Below are positions 32,303 to 32,309 of a DNA stretch of 32,309 nt, in pieces; position 1 is the first letter of the stretch; each line of letters opens with the position of its first letter. The stretch is from Candidatus Woesearchaeota archaeon (GTDB lineage: Archaea > Nanobdellota > Nanobdellia > Woesearchaeales > SKIA01). Location: positions 1 through 32,309 of the forward strand of contig SKHI01000008.1 of assembly GCA_007117065.1 (NCBI GenBank), read 5' to 3'. Position numbers and translations under genes: made by a program. The notes under the pieces were generated by a model, which was not told the origin of the DNA, searched no databases, and saw only the letters and a program-made list of their open reading frames with translations.

Positions 32303-32309
32303 TTTATTG

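Larger units (their letters stand above)
32122..32309. other. AT-rich non-coding tail with two palindromes
   Basis: No credible gene was found in these last 188 bases. A minus-strand reading near 32112-32230 gives only a short peptide without a good start. The region becomes very A/T-rich after 32230 and holds TATA-like stretches (for example 32253-32264), so it may be the regulatory region of a gene beyond the right edge. Confidence 0.5.

Noticed and set aside
1-32309. CRISPR arrays, insertion sequences, integrases or toxin-antitoxin pairs
   Set aside because: No evenly spaced repeats, transposase motifs or typical small paired genes were seen anywhere in the window.

Overview
The window is chromosomal DNA of an archaeon, most likely a DPANN lineage of the Woesearchaeota/Pacearchaeota type. 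Evidence for Archaea: RNA polymerase genes split into B''/B' and A'/A'', followed by eL30, archaeal NusA, uS12 and uS7; also Rpo5, Rpo11, eS8, eL37, aIF1A, an Sm-like protein and an archaeal triosephosphate isomerase. Most transcription units have a TATA box about 25-29 nt before the start codon, as in leaderless archaeal mRNAs, while genes inside operons often have Shine-Dalgarno sequences. The DPANN assignment is an inference from short compact genes, many overlaps, pilin-like proteins of the 'SLSISTNAIVVLIIAVIML' type and bacterial-type envelope enzymes.

Layout. 1-3.5 kb: 5' end of a GH13_18-type sugar phosphorylase/hydrolase, an unrecognised protein, a FlaR/adenylate-kinase-like P-loop protein, a DUF6122-like membrane protein, an L,D-transpeptidase and an MscS channel. 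3.5-13.4 kb: tRNA-Asp, a tRNA-Lys interrupted by a D-loop intron with a bulge-helix-bulge, then rpoH-rpoB''-rpoB'-rpoA'-rpoA''-eL30-nusA and uS12-uS7, ending in a frameshifted ORF of unknown function. 13.4-19.5 kb: a short Dph2-like protein, a P2-type ATPase, an APC permease fused to a methyltransferase, and SppA. 19.6-23 kb: eS8, a Ser-rich coiled-coil protein with lspA, aIF1A, Sm-like/eL37, and a three-gene pilin-like cluster. 23-29.9 kb: lgt-tpiA, ileS, a winged-helix-type protein / Mtq2-like methyltransferase-kinase fusion / ogt operon, and a degenerate transglutaminase-like protein. 29.9-32.3 kb: a cis-prenyltransferase, rpoL, a METTL5-like methylase, a coiled-coil/winged-helix protein, and a non-coding AT-rich tail with two palindromes.

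Themes. Information processing dominates (RNA polymerase, ribosomal proteins, aIF1A, IleRS, two probable Trm112-dependent methylases, Dph2). A second theme is the envelope: Lgt, LspA and SppA, an L,D-transpeptidase, pilin-like proteins, MscS, a cis-prenyltransferase. The most notable points are the complete Lgt/LspA lipoprotein pair in an archaeon, two unusual fusions, the tRNA-Lys D-loop intron, and loss of zinc ligands in two RNA polymerase subunits. No CRISPR array, insertion sequence or integrase was seen, and no gap without a gene exceeds 300 bases. Identifications rest on reading motifs; no database search was run.
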